This document shows positions 60,227 through 64,000 of a stretch of 64,000 nucleotides of DNA, one piece after another. Every line of letters starts with the position of its first letter. The first letter of the stretch is position 1. The notes under the pieces were generated by a model, which was not told the origin of the DNA, made no database searches, and was given only the letters and a program-made list of their open reading frames with translations. The DNA is from Spiroplasma ixodetis Y32. Lineage in GTDB: Bacteria; Bacillota_I; Bacilli_A; Mycoplasmatales; VBWQ01. The position numbers and the translations under genes were made by a program. The stretch covers positions 1 through 64,000 of the forward strand of contig NZ_CP127040.1 in assembly GCF_030316605.1 (NCBI RefSeq), given 5' to 3'.

Positions 60227-60282
60227 TACAATTATCTAGTTACTGGTGTGGTTTTCGAACATGGCCACCGGTAACGATTGTA
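60227..60282. repeat. GC-rich inverted repeat, copy 2
   Basis: GTTACTGGTG and CACCGGTAAC with a 17-base spacer, flanked by TACAAT...ATTGTA. Related to 10607-10654. The rest of 60181-60520 shows no gene. Confidence 0.6.
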
Positions 60283-60525
60283 TTTAATTAAAGATTGTAG
60301 TGTCAATATTGAGTAAAAATTTCCCAAAATAATTTAGTTTTTTGATAAGTATTTTGGAAAGTTAAACTATTCAATAAACTACACAAATTTTAAGTAACCC
60401 TGAAAATTTAGTTTCTATTTTTCATAATATAGAAATATTTAATATTTAAAAATTTATTAACTATAATATTTTTATAAATTAAATATAATGTTTATCATAT
60501 TGTTTTATTTTGAAAGGAGAAAAAA

Positions 60526-60858
60526 ATGGAAAAAATTTTAGAACAATTAAAAATCAAAAAAACAAATATAGAAAAAAATATTAATTTTTTTAAGCAAAAA
60601 ATAAATGAAATTGATCAGCAAGAGATTGAAGAAAAAAATAAACTAACCTTACCATTTGAAAAACAAATTAAAGAATCTGAATGTAAGTTGCAAAATATAA
60701 ATGAAGAAATAATCAAAATTGAAAATCAAATTAAAAATAATATGCAAGTAAAAGAAAACGAAACAACACCATTATTGCAAGAACATGTAAGCAATATAAA
60801 TAATGAATCAACATCAATTGAACAAAGTAAATGTTTTAAATGTTGTGTACTTATGTAA
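60526..60858 (+). CDS. coiled-coil protein with C-terminal CaaX-like motif
   Basis: 110 aa. Residues 1-80 are an almost continuous heptad coiled coil (MEKILEQLKIKKTNIEKNIN...ESECKLQNINEEIIKIENQI), then a polar linker and the end SIEQSKCFKCCVLM. The last four residues CVLM fit a eukaryotic CaaX prenylation box, and the preceding Cys residues resemble palmitoylation sites of Ras proteins. No signal peptide or membrane helix. RBS GAAAGGAG is 6 bases upstream. Could be a host-directed effector; alternatively the Cys cluster binds metal or is chance. Confidence 0.7.
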   Translation: MEKILEQLKIKKTNIEKNINFFKQKINEIDQQEIEEKNKLTLPFEKQIKESECKLQNINEEIIKIENQIKNNMQVKENETTPLLQEHVSNINNESTSIEQSKCFKCCVLM

Positions 60859-60886
60859 AATCAATTTTAAGGAACCAAATTTGTTC
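60857..60886 (+). repeat. 30-bp direct repeat, copy 1
   Basis: AAAATCAATTTTAAGGAACC and ten further bases, starting in the stop of the CaaX gene; repeated at 62372-62401. Confidence 0.65.
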
Positions 60887-60971
60887 ATATACAAACGATT
60901 TAAAAATTTTAGGTTTAGTATTAAAAAAATAAATCTCTTCTAAAATATGATTTTTTACTTTTAATTAAAAA

Positions 60972-61352
60972 TTATTGATATCCATATCTTCAAGGATGGT
61001 CTTTACTTGGTATATAAACTTTTTTAGTTTTTATCAACTCTTCTTTGATAATTGGTTTTAGTTCTATTTCTTTTAGTTCATATATTTGATTTTTGTAACT
61101 AAGATATAACTCATTAATAAATGATTTAAGTACAATTACATCAGTTCTAGGTTGTATATATTAAACTTTGTTATTTTTATAAGGAAAATATTTTTACCAT
61201 AATATGTTATAGTTGAACCACTATCTGTTTTTCTTTTAGAAAATCTTGAAAGATAAATATTTATTTCTTCTGATGTAGGAGCTTTAATCATAGCGGATTT
61301 ATTATTATCAATGGGAAAGGCAAACTGATTATTAAAAGTATCTATTTTTAAA
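60972..61352 (-). pseudogene. C-terminal remnant of an rve-type (IS1202-like) transposase
   Basis: Minus strand: FAFPIDNNKSAMIKAPTSEE, INIYLSRFSKRKTDSGSTIT, a frameshift near 61160, then DVIVLKSFINELYLSYKNQI and KVYIPSKDHPWRYGYQ stop. The 'RKxDxGSTI' and 'HPWR' signatures are typical of the tails of IS1202/ISNCY-type transposases. Confidence 0.55.
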
Positions 61353-61896
61353 TAAACACATTAGAGCAGTTGATACTTTATTACGAGATTTAATGACCAA
61401 AAAATTAATTCGAGTAGACCAACTAACCAGAAAAAACATCTACACCCTTTCAAGTCTAGGCAATCGTAAATTAGGAAAAGCAAGCACATCAATAAGAATC
61501 AATTATAACGAATTAACTCATCAAGATTTACTTATTAAATGATTAACACAACAAAATGACATACTTTCATACCAAACTGAAAAAGAACTTAAATCAAAAA
61601 GTCCAAGAGAAAAAGGATATCCTGATTTACTAGCTCATTATGAAGACAAAAATATGATCATTGAACTTGAACGAACTAGAAAAACCATCAATCGATTTGA
61701 AGACAAACTTGATGGTTTAAGACAATATTTAAAACAAAATATTCATATCATGTGACTTGTTCCTAATCAAAATATGAAAAAATTTGTTGATGAACAAATT
61801 AAATTATACAATTGAAAAATAGAACAACATCACATCGAAATATTTAACATGTTTTATTTTAAACAAATAGATTTTTATTTTGAAAGGATAGTTTAT
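61353..61896 (+). pseudogene. replication-relaxation-like protein, 5'-truncated
   Basis: Frame without start: HIRAVDTLLRDLMTKKLIRV, winged-helix-like, then EKGYPDLLAHYEDKNMIIEL, ERTRKTINRFEDKLDGLRQY, IHIMWLVPNQNMKKFV. The PDLL...IELERT pattern resembles the nuclease-like core of replication-relaxation/mobilisation proteins of Gram-positive plasmids. It runs in frame, with no stop, into the gene at 61897. The 5' part is replaced by a transposase remnant. Confidence 0.6.
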
Positions 61897-62319
61897 ATGG
61901 AAACCAATTCATGAAATGATACTATGTCATTGGTAATTATTAATAACATAACTACTTTACCATCGGTAATCTCAACTCCTATATCAAAAATATTAAATAA
62001 AATAACAGCAACTGAAATGACAAATTTTAATAATCAAACTACTAATGCTAATAATACTAGTACTGATCTTTTTGAAACAAAAAAAGATATATGAACAAAT
62101 ATTAAAAATTATTTAACTAATTTTTATGAGTCAGATTATTTTTGACCAACAACAGGTTTTATTGGTTGTGGATTAATTACAACATCAATTATTATTGGTT
62201 ATTGTATTTATAATCGAAAAATAAATAACAATAGACTTAAAAAAGAAGAAATAAATTCAATGGAGTTAGCAAATCAATCTTCAACAAGTGGATACAATAA
62301 TCGTGCTTTTTTTGCCTAA
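61897..62319 (+). CDS. single-span membrane protein
   Basis: 140 aa. N-terminal Thr/Asn-rich region, then one helix TGFIGCGLITTSIIIGYCIY at about residues 90-110 and a short basic then polar tail ending STSGYNNRAFFA. RBS GAAAGGATAG precedes this ATG, which favours a separate start even though the upstream frame is continuous. UGA=Trp codons at four or more sites. Unknown function. Confidence 0.6.
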
Positions 62320-62371
62320 ATCTTTTAAATTAACAATGGAAGTTCTTTTTTATTTTACAAAATACTAGAAA

Positions 62372-62401
62372 TTAAAATCAATTTTAAGGAACCAAATTTG
62401 T
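62372..62401 (+). repeat. 30-bp direct repeat, copy 2
   Basis: AAAATCAATTTTAAGGAACC and continuing; matches 60857-60886 and lies after the membrane protein gene. Confidence 0.65.
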
Positions 62402-62437
62402 TTATAGAAAAATAATTTAGTATAATATTGAAAAAAT

Positions 62438-62463
62438 AAAACAAGCCTAATTAGGCTTGTTTT
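62438..62463 (+). terminator. strong bidirectional terminator
   Basis: AAAACAAGCCTAATTAGGCTTGTTTT, perfect palindrome. The remainder of 62320-62700 has no gene; TTAGCAAT...ATTGCTAA near 62515 is a second weaker hairpin. Confidence 0.8.
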
Positions 62464-62710
62464 AAATTAATTTAAGATACTTGTTTTTAGTTATTTAATC
62501 GTAATTTTTTTAAAATTAGCAATTAAGGTATTAGATTGCTAATTACAGATTTATTTTAAACCAAATTAATATTAAAAATCAAGTAATTTTTATTTTTAAT
62601 TTGATATGTTTAAGTAAAAAAGTTGAAAAATATATTTGAATTTATTAAAATATAAATATTCCTAATTAAGAAATTTTAAATTTAGATTTATTCCAAGGAG
62701 TTGATTTTTT

Positions 62711-62803
62711 ATGAAAACATTTGTAAAAAAATTAAGTTCTAGATGAAGTTTATTTTGGAAATTATTTAAAAAAGAACGATTTGTTAAAAAGAAAAGTTTT
62801 TAA
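62711..62803 (+). CDS. small basic peptide
   Basis: 30 aa: MKTFVKKLSSRWSLFWKLFK, then KERFVKKKSF. Very basic and amphipathic, with UGA=Trp. RBS AAGGAG is 11 bases upstream and a good terminator follows, which supports expression. Function unknown; could be membrane-active. Confidence 0.5.
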
Positions 62804-62807
62804 TGTA

Positions 62808-62840
62808 AATAGACCGCCACAACTATGGTGGTCTATTTTT
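62808..62840. terminator. bidirectional terminator
   Basis: AATAGACCGCCA and TGGTGGTCTATT form a 12-bp stem with T-run, between convergent small peptide and SemiSWEET genes. Confidence 0.8.
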
Positions 62841-63102
62841 ATGGTTCTTTATAATGAATATTTAATTTAAAACCTAAAATAATAATTGTAGATATTAAAA
62901 TTATTGAATCTAAACTTACAACTTCTCAATTTTTTATAAATATTCCATAAATTATTCATAAAAAACAAGATAATAATTGGATTAATAACATAAAAAATGA
63001 TAAATCACGTACCCTTTTTGTTTTAATAATTTTTATAATTTGAGGGAAAAATATAAAACTATTTACAGCAACTGCTAATCAACCAATTATTTCTACATTC
63101 AT
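62839..63102 (-). CDS. SemiSWEET-type PQ-loop transporter
   Basis: 87 aa, nearly identical to 5862-6125: MNVEIIGWLAVAVNSFIFFP with the PQ pair, QIIKIIKTKRVRDLSFFMLL, LLSCFLWIIYGI, ILISTIIILGFKLN. RBS AAGGTGGA upstream. Works as a dimer in the family. Confidence 0.85.
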
Positions 63103-63301
63103 AATATCCACCTTTCTTTTTATTTTTTTTTAAAATAAAACAACGATATATGAATTGTCTCATATACCATTTTGTTTAAAATTACAATTTGTAAATCAAT
63201 TAAATAATTATTTTTGAATTTCACTTTCATATGTTTTGGATGGGTTGCACTTTATTGCACACACAAGTGAACAAATTAGTGAAAAGAAAGGAATTATAAT
63301 T

Positions 63302-63583
63302 ATGAGCAATATTAACTCATATACCGACGAATTTAAAAAGCAAATAGTAGCTTTATATCAAAGTGGTAAATCAATATCTTGCCTTGTTAAAGAGGAGTAT
63401 AATGTTACAAGAGCAGTTACTTATAAATGAATTAAGCAATTTACTAATTCAGGTAGTTTTAAAACTAAAGATAATCTTTCTGATTTAGAAAAACAATTAA
63501 TTCAAGCAAATAAAGAATTAAAACAGTTACGAATGGTAAATGATATTTTAAAGCAAGCAGCACTAATAATAGGCAGAAAATAG
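63302..63583 (+). CDS. IS3-family orfA (copy 9)
   Basis: 93 aa; differs from other copies by an in-frame GAG insertion (KEEYNVT) and MSNINSY start. HTH and coiled coil intact. Confidence 0.85.
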
Positions 63584-63624
63584 AAATTATTGTTAAAAAT
63601 AAATCTAAATATAAAATTCGCACA

Positions 63625-64000
63625 ATGTGTCGTTTTTTAAAACTCTCTAAATCAACATATTATTTTAATTTAAAGAAAAAAGAAAAAAATCAAAATAATA
63701 TTTATGAACAAGCTGTTATTAGTGCTTTTAAAGAAAATAAAGAAGTTTATGGAACAAGAAGATTAAAAGTCATACTAGCAAACCAAGAAATTTATTTATC
63801 ACGCAGAAAAATTAAAGAAATTATGAATAAGCATAATTTAATATCAAAATACACTAAATTATCATTCAAAAATCATCATAATAAAGTTAATGATAGTCAA
63901 ATAGCCAATCTTGTTAATAGAAACTTTAATAATAGAATTAAAAATGAAGTTATTGTTAGTGATTTAACTTATGTTCAAGTTAATGGTAAATGAAAATATA
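63625..64000 (+). CDS. IS3-family orfB, 5' part (copy 9)
   Basis: MCRFLKLSKSTYYFNLKKKE to VSDLTYVQVNGKW, open to the window edge and including the first catalytic Asp. Completeness cannot be judged here. Confidence 0.8.

Larger units (their letters stand above)
63238..64000 (+). mobile_element. IS3-family element running off the window (copy 9)
   Basis: Left end GGATGGGTTGCACTTTATTG, with a shortened leader (ACACACAAGTGAAC) as in copy 8. The right end lies beyond the window. Confidence 0.9.

Overview
The window is very AT-rich, reads UGA as tryptophan in almost every gene, and carries SpV1-type plectrovirus genes, SemiSWEET transporters, an MreB-type actin and many lipoproteins with a Spiroplasma-style lipobox. 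It is best read as Spiroplasma DNA (citri/poulsonii-like), either a plasmid or a plasmid/virus-rich accessory chromosomal region. I see no rRNA, tRNA, CRISPR array or ordinary housekeeping operon. Because UGA is Trp, many genes look split in a standard translation but are continuous. All coordinates here use the UGA=Trp code.

Layout. 1-3.8 kb: parA plus small partner, a MazF-like gene behind a structured leader, an MreB-like gene with a nonsense codon, HU and a small Cys protein. 3.8-9.6 kb: decayed genes cut by an IS, a SemiSWEET, and an 892-aa seven-bladed propeller surface protein. 9.6-17.3 kb: IS copies, a propeller lipoprotein and a decayed coiled-coil gene. 17.7-19.5 kb: an intact-looking operon of two SemiSWEETs and a MalY-type PLP enzyme. 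19.9-25.4 kb: an IS3 copy followed by three tandem MreB-like genes. 25.7-33.5 kb: two parA loci each broken by an IS, with HU and partner genes. 33.5-37.9 kb: a second structured leader with MazF-like gene, a duplicated-domain lipoprotein, and a secreted protein. 38-42.6 kb: nested IS elements, then a lipoprotein whose C-terminal half resembles ETX/MTX2 pore-forming toxins. 44-48.7 kb: a truncated plectrovirus with a transposon in it. 49.6-54.1 kb: repeated lipoprotein cassettes downstream of parA 3' ends, and a broken Nudix gene. 54.2-58.2 kb: a propeller gene broken by an IS, then parA, ribbon-helix-helix-like partner, Zn-finger gene, HU and small gene. 58.9-64 kb: IS3 copies, a coiled-coil protein ending in a Ras-like CaaX sequence, a replication-relaxation-like fragment and a SemiSWEET.

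Two IS types dominate. An IS1595-like element (about 941 bp, 8-bp target duplications) is present nine times, and an IS3-family element is present nine times plus fragments; most copies carry indels or nonsense codons. The recurring plasmid theme is parA + small DNA-binding partner + HU + tiny Cys protein, with an MreB-like actin probably acting in segregation. Exchangeable cargo (lipoproteins, toxins, secreted proteins) sits just downstream of parA 3' ends. Repeated parA ends, repeated operator-like palindromes and IS copies lacking target duplications show repeated recombination between related replicons.
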